Assembly: GCA_934394545.1 (NCBI GenBank)
Contig: CAKRRG010000034.1
Location: 1-30,641, forward strand
DNA length: 30,641 nucleotides
DNA from: an uncultured Blautia sp.
GTDB lineage: Bacteria; Bacillota; Clostridia; Lachnospirales; Lachnospiraceae
Direction: 5' to 3'
Shown: positions 16,819 to 23,697 of the stretch, in pieces
Numbering within the stretch: position 1 is the first letter of the stretch
How the letters are laid out: every line of letters starts with the position of its first letter
Position numbers and translations under genes: made by a program
Notes under the pieces: generated by a model
Told to the model about the DNA's origin: nothing
Seen by the model: only the letters and a program-made list of their open reading frames with translations
Database searches by the model: none

Positions 16819-18579
16819 ATGTTTCAGGTACATTCGAAACTAAGCAAAAAGATTCTGCAGAAATTTCTCATGATCTATACGATCATATTTATTATTTTGT
16901 CCTTATCCATATTTGCAGGAGCAGGGATGTTTTTTCTTTATAATACCGAAAAAAACATATCTTCCAAGATTACAATGATCACTAATGTGTGGGATTACTT
17001 TGAAACTGCCAAAAAGGAGCAGATCTATCGTCTGCTTTCTGTAGATGATCTCACCCGGTATCTTCAGGAGTATTACAGAAATCCGTCTGCGAAAAACAAA
17101 GAAAGAGTGAATCTGTGTCTGGCTAATTTTCAGACCTCCGATTCGGAAAGCAAGTATCTGTTTATGGAAGATGAAGAGGGGAATCTGTTCCATTCCCTGA
17201 ACAGTTCTGCCTCAGAAATACCGGATATTTTGAAAAACAGTGAGGAATATAAAAGAACCAGAGAATCGGGAAACAGTTTCATTTCTCCGGTAAAAAAAGG
17301 TGGGGAGGAAGGATTGCCAGGTTTTTATTCCTGCTACATAGACAGTCAGGAAGTGTATGGACATGTACTGACAGTGTGCTTCTGCTATGATGTGCGGAAT
17401 CTGGTAAGAAGCATTGGAAATGCGAAAAACGGGCTGGATCTGGTACAACTTTATAATGCTTACGGAGAGGAACTTTACAGCAGCAGACAGGAGGAAGGAG
17501 AACAGGAAGAAGCGAAAACGGTATTTGAAGACTATTCCGGGAATAAACGAAAACTTTTGGGATATTCCTTTTCAAAGGATGGGATTTTTTGTATGCAGGG
17601 AAGTTATAATACGTTGACTTATACTGTGGGTACCATTTCATACAAACATCTTCTGGGAGAGTTTGGTCTTCTGCTTCTGGGAGTACTGGTGTTGTATCTG
17701 ATCCCAATTTTATGTGCCCTTTTGTATATTGTGCCTGCAAATGATAAGATGCTGCAGCCTATCCGCCTTTTACAGGACCAGGTGAAGGATTTTTACATTG
17801 GAGCAAAGCCGGCAGAGGTTTTGGATTCTGAAGATGAAATCGGGGAACTGAGTCATTCTTTTTATGAAATGGCGGTGAACATAAATCGGCAATCCCAGGA
17901 ACTGTCTCAGAAGGAATATGAAAAGGCGGTCACCTATTATAAACTTCTTACTACTCAGCTGGATCCGCATTTTATTTACAATACCATGAATATTATCAAC
18001 ATTCTGGCTCGGAAGGGGGCTTATGAGGACATCATAAAAGTAAATACCGCATTGACCCGGGTGCTTCGGGAAAGACTGAACACCCAGAATACCACTTTTG
18101 AGGAAGTGGGACATGAGATCGAAGCATTAAAGCAATATCAGCTGATCATGGATTATCGTTATCACAATCAGGTGACGGTGGATTATGACATTGATGAGAG
18201 CATTCTGGAAAAAAGAATTCCCAAAAATATCTTACAGCCGTTGATGGAAAATTCGTATTATCATGGTCTGTCTAAGGATACAGGGGAGATTCAAGGAAAT
18301 ATAGAGATTTTGATCTATCCGCTGGAAGAGGAACTGATCATTGAAATCAGTGATGATGGAAAGGGATTTTCCACAAAAAGACTGGAGGAAATACGGGAGA
18401 ATCTGAAACATGCCACCATGCACCAGGAAAAAGAAGCACACATTGGCATGGAAAACATTTACCGCCGTATTTCCTACCTTTATAAAGACCGGTTTTCCAT
18501 GGATATTCAGAGCGAAGAGAGTCACGGTTCTACGATCGTGCTGTCACTTCCGCTCGAAATCGAGGATTCCAGAAACTGA
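16819..18579 (+). CDS. Sensor histidine kinase (YesM/LytS type)
   Basis: A 586-residue membrane sensor kinase. Membrane segment 1 is at about 17-42, a large extracytoplasmic sensor region at about 43-278, membrane segment 2 at about 281-307, and a HAMP-like linker at about 310-360. The phospho-acceptor is H384 in QLDPHFIYNTM, the His_kinase family signature. The ATPase domain has the N-box N478 (QPLMENSYYHGL) and DDGKGF (512-517). The frame is open from 16741, but I use ATG 16819: it follows the regulator stop by 13 bp and has AAAGGGG upstream. Its last 58 bp overlap the convergent solute-binding protein gene. Confidence 0.92.
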   Translation: MFQVHSKLSKKILQKFLMIYTIIFIILSLSIFAGAGMFFLYNTEKNISSKITMITNVWDYFETAKKEQIYRLLSVDDLTRYLQEYYRNPSAKNKERVNLCLANFQTSDSESKYLFMEDEEGNLFHSLNSSASEIPDILKNSEEYKRTRESGNSFISPVKKGGEEGLPGFYSCYIDSQEVYGHVLTVCFCYDVRNLVRSIGNAKNGLDLVQLYNAYGEELYSSRQEEGEQEEAKTVFEDYSGNKRKLLGYSFSKDGIFCMQGSYNTLTYTVGTISYKHLLGEFGLLLLGVLVLYLIPILCALLYIVPANDKMLQPIRLLQDQVKDFYIGAKPAEVLDSEDEIGELSHSFYEMAVNINRQSQELSQKEYEKAVTYYKLLTTQLDPHFIYNTMNIINILARKGAYEDIIKVNTALTRVLRERLNTQNTTFEEVGHEIEALKQYQLIMDYRYHNQVTVDYDIDESILEKRIPKNILQPLMENSYYHGLSKDTGEIQGNIEILIYPLEEELIIEISDDGKGFSTKRLEEIRENLKHATMHQEKEAHIGMENIYRRISYLYKDRFSMDIQSEESHGSTIVLSLPLEIEDSRN

Positions 18580-19691
18580 TTTTCGTCAATGATCTGCTGA
18601 AACAATGCTTCATCCAGATTCGGATTATTCCATTTAAAAAGGGTATTTTGAATATAATCATCGGGAAAATACAATAAGGAGCGATCTTCGATAACAGGAG
18701 AGAGCTCCTTTGCCTGTTCTTCCGAGGTGATCAGAACCCCGGGAATACAGTGGCTGGTGCTGGTTTCCTCCAGAGGATAGCCTTTCAAGGTATTGATCAT
18801 TTTCAGGGACAGATAGTACGGATCCAGAGAAAGATGCATGATTCCATAAGCACTTTTTAAAATACCACTGTGAAAATCGTCTACGAGCTTATCTGTAAAA
18901 TCAATGGCAATGAGACTGATGCGGCTGGTACTGCGCATGGCCTGAATCGCGGTGAGCACCTGATGGGAACCGCCGATGCTTCGGGTACCTGCCAGGAAAA
19001 AACAGTCCAGATCCGGATATGCCTGAATGATACTTTTGATGTTTGTCTCAATATCGGAATCCGTATGCATGGTTCTGGCTTCTGCGAGAATCTGGGCATC
19101 CGGATATTCCATAAGCGCCTTTTGAAAACCGGCTTCTCTCAAACGACAGGTATTGTCCCATTTGGATTCTGACAAAATTGCAAATTTGCGGTAACCTTTT
19201 TCAAGTACGGATTTTGCCAGCTGATAAGCACTTTCTTCTTCGTTTTCATAGGTATTTCCAATATAATATGGAGAATCCTGACAGAATTTTTCAATATCTT
19301 CGTCGGTAATGCTTCGCAGGTAAATACCCCAGTAGACCTTCGCATCTTCGCACATCCGGCAGATCGTGGGAAGCACCTGGTCCGTGGTGGGGGCAAAGAG
19401 AATTCCGTCTACATTCTGGGAAATAAAATATTCAATATTGTAAATAGATTGTTCATTGGAAGTTCCGAAGTTACGGTAGTCCGCCCGGATAAATTCTACA
19501 TTGGCGAGTTTTTCCAGATGTTTCAGGTTTTCATTGAGAATGTGAAAGGAAGTATTGTAGTCTGCCTCCCGAAATTCCAGTCCAATGCGAATGGGTGAAT
19601 CTGTTCTGTCAGATGCGAAAACCTGGGATGGTGTATGGAAAAGAAAAATAGTAAACAGGAAAAAGAAAAAGAATCTGGCAAAATTTTTCAT
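18522..19691 (-). CDS. Secreted sugar-type solute-binding protein
   Basis: A 389-residue protein of the periplasmic-binding-protein family used for sugars (LacI/RbsB-like fold). The signal peptide is 1-26 (MKNFARFFFFF...SQVFA), and there is no Cys for lipid attachment, so it would be released or stay loosely bound unless the signal is not cleaved. Recognisable segments are IRIGLEF at the start of the mature protein, VDGILFAPTTD, GYRKFAILSES, YPDLDCFFLAGT and SLIAIDFTDKL. No permease or ATPase gene is adjacent. GGAGG is 5 nt upstream of the ATG. It faces the histidine kinase gene and overlaps it by 58 bp. A role as ligand-sensing partner of the kinase, as in XylFII-LytS systems, is likelier than transport, but is inference. 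Confidence 0.8.
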   Translation of the reverse strand: MKNFARFFFFFLFTIFLFHTPSQVFASDRTDSPIRIGLEFREADYNTSFHILNENLKHLEKLANVEFIRADYRNFGTSNEQSIYNIEYFISQNVDGILFAPTTDQVLPTICRMCEDAKVYWGIYLRSITDEDIEKFCQDSPYYIGNTYENEEESAYQLAKSVLEKGYRKFAILSESKWDNTCRLREAGFQKALMEYPDAQILAEARTMHTDSDIETNIKSIIQAYPDLDCFFLAGTRSIGGSHQVLTAIQAMRSTSRISLIAIDFTDKLVDDFHSGILKSAYGIMHLSLDPYYLSLKMINTLKGYPLEETSTSHCIPGVLITSEEQAKELSPVIEDRSLLYFPDDYIQNTLFKWNNPNLDEALFQQIIDENQFLESSISSGSDSTIVEP

Positions 19692-19788
19692 GGTTACCTC
19701 CGGTAAATTGGTCTTTCAGGATTATGAATGCAATGATTGATCGTGAGAGCGACAATGGCGCGGTGCAATTGATTTTCATTCATAGGAT

Positions 19789-19828
19789 TGTCTGCGCAAG
19801 CAGACATGTCCGTTTAGAATCCATTATA
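19789..19828 (-). promoter_or_regulatory. Candidate promoter and operator of the binding-protein gene
   Basis: On the - strand a TATAAT -10 box corresponds to 19823-19828; the -35 (TAGAAT at 17 nt) is weak. Just downstream of the presumed start is a perfect inverted repeat TGTCTGC-GCAA-GCAGACA (19789-19806). It could be an operator or a leader hairpin. The gene starts at 19691. Confidence 0.4.
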
Positions 19829-19920
19829 GTCCAAATCTTGTTTTTATTCTATAGAAACTTATAAAAACAACGAAAAACCACAAGAATCAAACAAAAACGC
19901 CAACTAAAGCAACAAAAACA

Positions 19921-19979
19921 ATGTTGAATTATGTTGACATCCAATAAGGGATGACGTATAATGAGCATAGAAAACTATG
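19921..19979 (+). promoter_or_regulatory. Consensus promoter of the diol dehydratase operon
   Basis: TTGACA (19934-19939), a 17-nt spacer and TATAAT (19957-19962) match the sigma-A consensus at all twelve positions. A direct repeat of ATGTTGA with 10-nt period (19921-19927 and 19931-19937) overlaps the -35, and an inverted repeat CATAG-AAAA-CTATG (19966-19979) covers the start point. The rest of the 363-bp gap between 19691 and 20055 is A-rich, apart from the divergent promoter at 19789-19828. A weak GGCAG/CTGCC complementarity lies in the leader. Confidence 0.8.
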
Positions 19980-20054
19980 TCATGGAACAATGGACATTTT
20001 TGTTGCTGGCAGAACCCCTTTTCCCTGCCGGAACATCCATGAGAAAGGAGAACC

Positions 20055-22580
20055 ATGGAAAAATACAACACAAGTGAGATCCCGAAATCTTCCAGAATTA
20101 CCCGTCTGGTAGATCATCTCTATGCGAAGATGCCGGAGATCGAATCTTACAGAGCCAAGCTGATCACGGAGTCCTATAAGGAGACCGAGGATCAGCCGAT
20201 CATTACCAGGAGAGCGAAAGCATTTGCCCACATTTTACATAATATTCCCATCATTATCCGTGATGAGGAACTGATTGTAGGAAGCAACTCTCTTGCTCCA
20301 AGAGGCTGTCAGACATTCCCGGAGTTTTCATTCCAGTGGCTTGAGGATGAGCTGGATACTGTTGCTACCAGAACTGCCGATCCTTTCTATATTTCAGAGC
20401 AGGCTAAGGCAGACCTTCGTGAGGTGCATAAGTACTGGAAGGGTAAGACTACCAGTGAGCTTGCTACTGCATATATGGCACCAGAGGCAATCCGTGCTAT
20501 CGATCATAACATCTTTACACCAGGAAACTATTTCTACAACGGCGTAGGACATGTTACTGTAAAATACTGGGAAGTTCTCGAAATCGGATACGAAGGCATT
20601 ATGGCGAAAGCACAGGCCGAACTGGACAAGTGTAATGTAGGAGATGGCGATTATGCAGAGCGTTCCCGCTTCCTTGAGGCGGTCATTCTCAGCTGCCAGG
20701 CTGTTATGGATTACGCTGCAAGATATGCCAAGCTTGCCCTTGAAATGGCTGAGAAGTGTACGGATCCTCAGCGCAAAGCCGAGCTTCTTGTAATTGCATC
20801 CAACTGCAGCAAGGTACCGGCTAAGGGAGCAACTAATTTCTGGGAGGCATGTCAGTCCTTCTGGTTTGTACAGCAGCTCCTTCAGATGGAGTCCAGTGGA
20901 CATTCCATTTCACCGGGACGTTTTGACCAGTATATGTATCCTTACTACAAGAAGGATATTGAGAGCGGTGTGATCACCAGAACAGCAGCACAGGAATTGC
21001 TTGACTGTATCTGGGTGAAATTAAATGACCTGAATAAATGTCGTGATGCAGCTTCCGCTGAAGGATTTGCTGGTTACAGCTTATTCCAGAACCTGATCGT
21101 AGGCGGTCAGAATAAGGAAGGCGAAGATGTGACAAACGATCTTTCCTTCATGTGCATCGAGGCTTCCATGCATGTACATCTTCCGGCACCGTCCCTTTCC
21201 ATCCGTGTATGGAACGGCTCACCGCATGATCTTCTGATCAAGGCAGCAGAGCTTACCAGAACCGGTATCGGACTTCCGGCTTACTATAATGACGAAGTAA
21301 TCATCCCGGCATTGCAGAACAGAGGACTTTCACTTGCTGATGCCCGTGAATATAATATTATCGGTTGTGTAGAGCCACAGAAGGCAGGTAAGACAGAAGG
21401 ATGGCATGATGCAGCATTCTTTAATATGTGCCGTCCGCTGGAACTTGTATTTGCAAATGGCATGGATCAGGGCGAGATGGTTGGTATTCCTACTGGTGAT
21501 GTGACTCAGATGGAGACTTTTGATCAGTTCTATGATGCGTATAAGAAGCAGATGGAATATTGTATTTCTCTGTTGGTAAATGCAGACAATGCAATTGACG
21601 TTGCCCATGCGAAACGCTGTCCGCTTCCATTCCTTTCCAGTATGATCGATGATTGTATCAAAGAAGGCAAGACGGTACAGGAAGGCGGCGCAGTTTATAA
21701 CTTTACCGGTCCCCAGGGATTTGGTATTGCAAATATGGCAGATTCTCTTTATGCCGTCCGCCAGCTGGTTTACCAGGAGAAGAAGTTCACAATGGAGGAA
21801 CTGAAGGAAGCTCTTGCATGGAACTATGGCAAGGGACTTGATGAGCAGTCTGTGAAAGAAATCACAACCGGAATTCTGCGAGAGATGACGGAAAGTGGAG
21901 CTAAAGTTGATGCGGAAACTACAGCAGCTGTTCTGAAGTCTGTTATGAATGCACAGATGTCACCTGAGAAGATGGCAAGATATGAGGAAATTCATGACAT
22001 GATAGCAGAAGTTCCCAAGTTCGGAAATGATATTCCGGAGGTGGATTATTTTGCAAGAGATGTTGCATATACCTATACCAAACCTCTTCAGAACTTTAAG
22101 AACCCAAGAGGTGGACAGTACCAGGCCGGACTTTATCCGGTATCTGCTAACGTACCGCTGGGTGGACAGACTGGTGCTACACCAGATGGAAGATATGCAC
22201 ATACACCGGTTGCAGATGGTGTTTCCCCATCCGCAGGTAAGGATGTGAACGGACCGACTGCAGCAGCAAGCTCTGTTGCAAAGCTGGATCACTTCATCGT
22301 ATCCAATGGTACTTTGTTTAACCAGAAATTCCATCCGTCAGCACTGTCAGGACGTGAGGGTCTTGAGAAGTTTGTTGCACTGATCCGTTCCTACTTCGAT
22401 CAGAAGGGAATGCATATGCAGTTTAATGTTGTAAGCAGAGAGACACTGCTGGATGCACAGGCACATCCGGAGAACTATAAGCATCTGGTTGTACGTGTGG
22501 CTGGTTACAGTGCACTGTTTACCACACTGTCCAAGTCCTTGCAGGATGATATCATTCGTAGAACTGAGCAGGGATTCTAA
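20055..22580 (+). CDS. Glycyl radical propanediol dehydratase (B12-independent)
   Basis: An 841-residue glycyl radical enzyme, predicted to dehydrate 1,2-propanediol to propanal (glycerol to 3-hydroxypropanal is a possible alternative). The radical Gly is G817 in RVAGYSA near the C-terminus. The active-site Cys is C438 and the base E440 in IIGCVEPQ, followed by TEGWHDAAFFN with D452. H166 (NGVGH) and H283/S284 (SGHSIS) match the diol-binding residues of the glycerol/propanediol dehydratase group, and the Cys, Glu and Gly positions match my recollection of the Roseburia propanediol dehydratase. Compared with the clostridial glycerol dehydratase it carries an extra helical stretch at about 592-652. 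AAAGGAG is 5 nt upstream. The activase follows. No microcompartment genes lie nearby. Confidence 0.88.
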   Translation: MEKYNTSEIPKSSRITRLVDHLYAKMPEIESYRAKLITESYKETEDQPIITRRAKAFAHILHNIPIIIRDEELIVGSNSLAPRGCQTFPEFSFQWLEDELDTVATRTADPFYISEQAKADLREVHKYWKGKTTSELATAYMAPEAIRAIDHNIFTPGNYFYNGVGHVTVKYWEVLEIGYEGIMAKAQAELDKCNVGDGDYAERSRFLEAVILSCQAVMDYAARYAKLALEMAEKCTDPQRKAELLVIASNCSKVPAKGATNFWEACQSFWFVQQLLQMESSGHSISPGRFDQYMYPYYKKDIESGVITRTAAQELLDCIWVKLNDLNKCRDAASAEGFAGYSLFQNLIVGGQNKEGEDVTNDLSFMCIEASMHVHLPAPSLSIRVWNGSPHDLLIKAAELTRTGIGLPAYYNDEVIIPALQNRGLSLADAREYNIIGCVEPQKAGKTEGWHDAAFFNMCRPLELVFANGMDQGEMVGIPTGDVTQMETFDQFYDAYKKQMEYCISLLVNADNAIDVAHAKRCPLPFLSSMIDDCIKEGKTVQEGGAVYNFTGPQGFGIANMADSLYAVRQLVYQEKKFTMEELKEALAWNYGKGLDEQSVKEITTGILREMTESGAKVDAETTAAVLKSVMNAQMSPEKMARYEEIHDMIAEVPKFGNDIPEVDYFARDVAYTYTKPLQNFKNPRGGQYQAGLYPVSANVPLGGQTGATPDGRYAHTPVADGVSPSAGKDVNGPTAAASSVAKLDHFIVSNGTLFNQKFHPSALSGREGLEKFVALIRSYFDQKGMHMQFNVVSRETLLDAQAHPENYKHLVVRVAGYSALFTTLSKSLQDDIIRRTEQGF

Positions 22581-22654
22581 AGAAAATATAAATGGAATTG
22601 CTGGCGGCTTCCTGGTTGGAAGTCCGCTGGCGCTTCCATATAATGGAGAAATCT

Positions 22655-23446
22655 ATGGAATATTTAGACACTACAGGACGTATTTTCGACGTCCAGCGCT
22701 ATTCCATCCATGACGGTCCGGGAATCCGTACCATTGTATTTCTGAAGGGTTGTGTGCTCAGATGTCAGTGGTGCTGTAATCCGGAATCTCAGGAATATAA
22801 GATCCAGACAATGAAAACCCCAGACGGTGTGAAGACTATGGGACGTGACGTAACAGTCCGTGAGATGATAGAAGTGGTGGAGAAGGATCGTCCCTATTAT
22901 TACCGTTCCGGTGGAGGAATGACACTTTCTGGTGGAGAATGTCTCTGTCAGCCGGAGTTTTCCCGTGATCTTCTTCGGGCAGCCAAGGAACGGGGAATTA
23001 ATACAGCCATTGAGAGTATGGCCTGCGTTCCCTGGAAAAATATTGAGATGGTATTGCCATATCTGGACACCTATCTGATGGATATTAAGCATACCAATCA
23101 GGAGAAGCATAAAATGTTTACAGGTAAGGCAAATGATCTGGCTCTTGAAAATGCCAGAAAGGTAGCTTTATCAGGAATGACCAATCTGGTGATTCGTGTT
23201 CCTGTTATTCCCACGTTTAATGACAGCGTAGAGGAAATGAAATCCATTGCATCTTTTGCTTCCACTTTACCTGGCGTGAAGAAAATCCATCTTCTTCCAT
23301 ACCACCGTCTTGGTCAGGACAAATATGACTGGCTTGGAAGGGTGTATAAGCTTCCGGAGATCCTTCCTCCGGAACCGGAGCATATGGAAATGCTGAAAAA
23401 AGCAGTGCATACTGTCTGCGATCTGGATTGTCAGATTGGTGGATAA
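22655..23446 (+). CDS. Glycyl radical enzyme activase (radical SAM)
   Basis: A 264-residue radical S-adenosylmethionine enzyme that installs the glycyl radical on the adjacent dehydratase. The [4Fe-4S]/AdoMet motif CVLRCQWC (C33, C37, C40) follows the typical DGPGIRT (20-26). SGGE at 92-95 binds AdoMet. It lacks the Cys-rich ferredoxin insert seen in many dehydratase activases, so it is closer in size to pyruvate formate-lyase activase. The frame is open from 22592, but I chose ATG 22655: GGAGA lies 5 nt upstream, and MEYLDTTGRIFDVQRYS is the normal N-terminus. It is 74 bp after the dehydratase and precedes a terminator, giving a two-gene operon. Confidence 0.93.
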   Translation: MEYLDTTGRIFDVQRYSIHDGPGIRTIVFLKGCVLRCQWCCNPESQEYKIQTMKTPDGVKTMGRDVTVREMIEVVEKDRPYYYRSGGGMTLSGGECLCQPEFSRDLLRAAKERGINTAIESMACVPWKNIEMVLPYLDTYLMDIKHTNQEKHKMFTGKANDLALENARKVALSGMTNLVIRVPVIPTFNDSVEEMKSIASFASTLPGVKKIHLLPYHRLGQDKYDWLGRVYKLPEILPPEPEHMEMLKKAVHTVCDLDCQIGG

Positions 23447-23471
23447 TGTCATAAGAAATCAATGAAATCAG

Positions 23472-23511
23472 GAACCGGAATTTCCCCACATAGGAAGTCC
23501 GGTTCTTTTTT
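23472..23511 (+). terminator. Rho-independent terminator of the diol dehydratase operon
   Basis: GAACCGGA (23472-23479) pairs with TCCGGTTC (23498-23505), extended by five inner pairs after a one-base bulge, and is followed by TTTTTT (23506-23511). It lies 25 nt after the activase stop. Confidence 0.9.
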
Positions 23512-23566
23512 GATTATTCTGTAATGTTTTTATTAAAGAAAAAACGCTCCGCGAGGATGCGAATGC

Positions 23567-23595
23567 TTTACTATTTTAAGATTTTTGTGTATGAT
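23567..23595 (+). promoter_or_regulatory. Candidate promoter of the hydrogenase-pepT unit
   Basis: TTTACT (23567-23572), a 17-nt spacer and TATGAT (23590-23595) form a moderate sigma-A match. The overlapping GATAAT at 23593-23598 is an alternative -10. The terminator upstream makes a separate promoter likely. The rest of the gap (23596-23697) shows nothing else clear. Confidence 0.45.
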
Positions 23596-23697
23596 AATAG
23601 ATAGAAAGCGGAGACACAAAAGAAACTTAGAAAGACAGTTGGATTGAATGCGGTGAAATCTGGCTGGTGTAAAATAACAGCATAAGGAGAAATGAGA

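Noticed and set aside
18522..18579. Frameshift or misassembly causing the gene overlap
   Set aside because: Both reading frames run cleanly to their stops, and the kinase keeps a normal C-terminus (GSTIVLSLPL). I therefore treat the overlap as real, while noting it as a check.
20055..22580. Choline TMA-lyase, hydroxyproline dehydratase or pyruvate formate-lyase identity
   Set aside because: The Cys is in GCVEP with a Glu two residues later, so it is not the Cys-Cys site of pyruvate formate-lyase. The SGHSIS and TEGWHDAAFFN segments and whole-length resemblance point to glycerol/propanediol dehydratases. No choline or proline genes are near.
22592..22654. N-terminal extension of the activase
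   Set aside because: The 21 extra residues have no family resemblance, while ATG 22655 has GGAGA at ideal spacing and gives the usual activase start.
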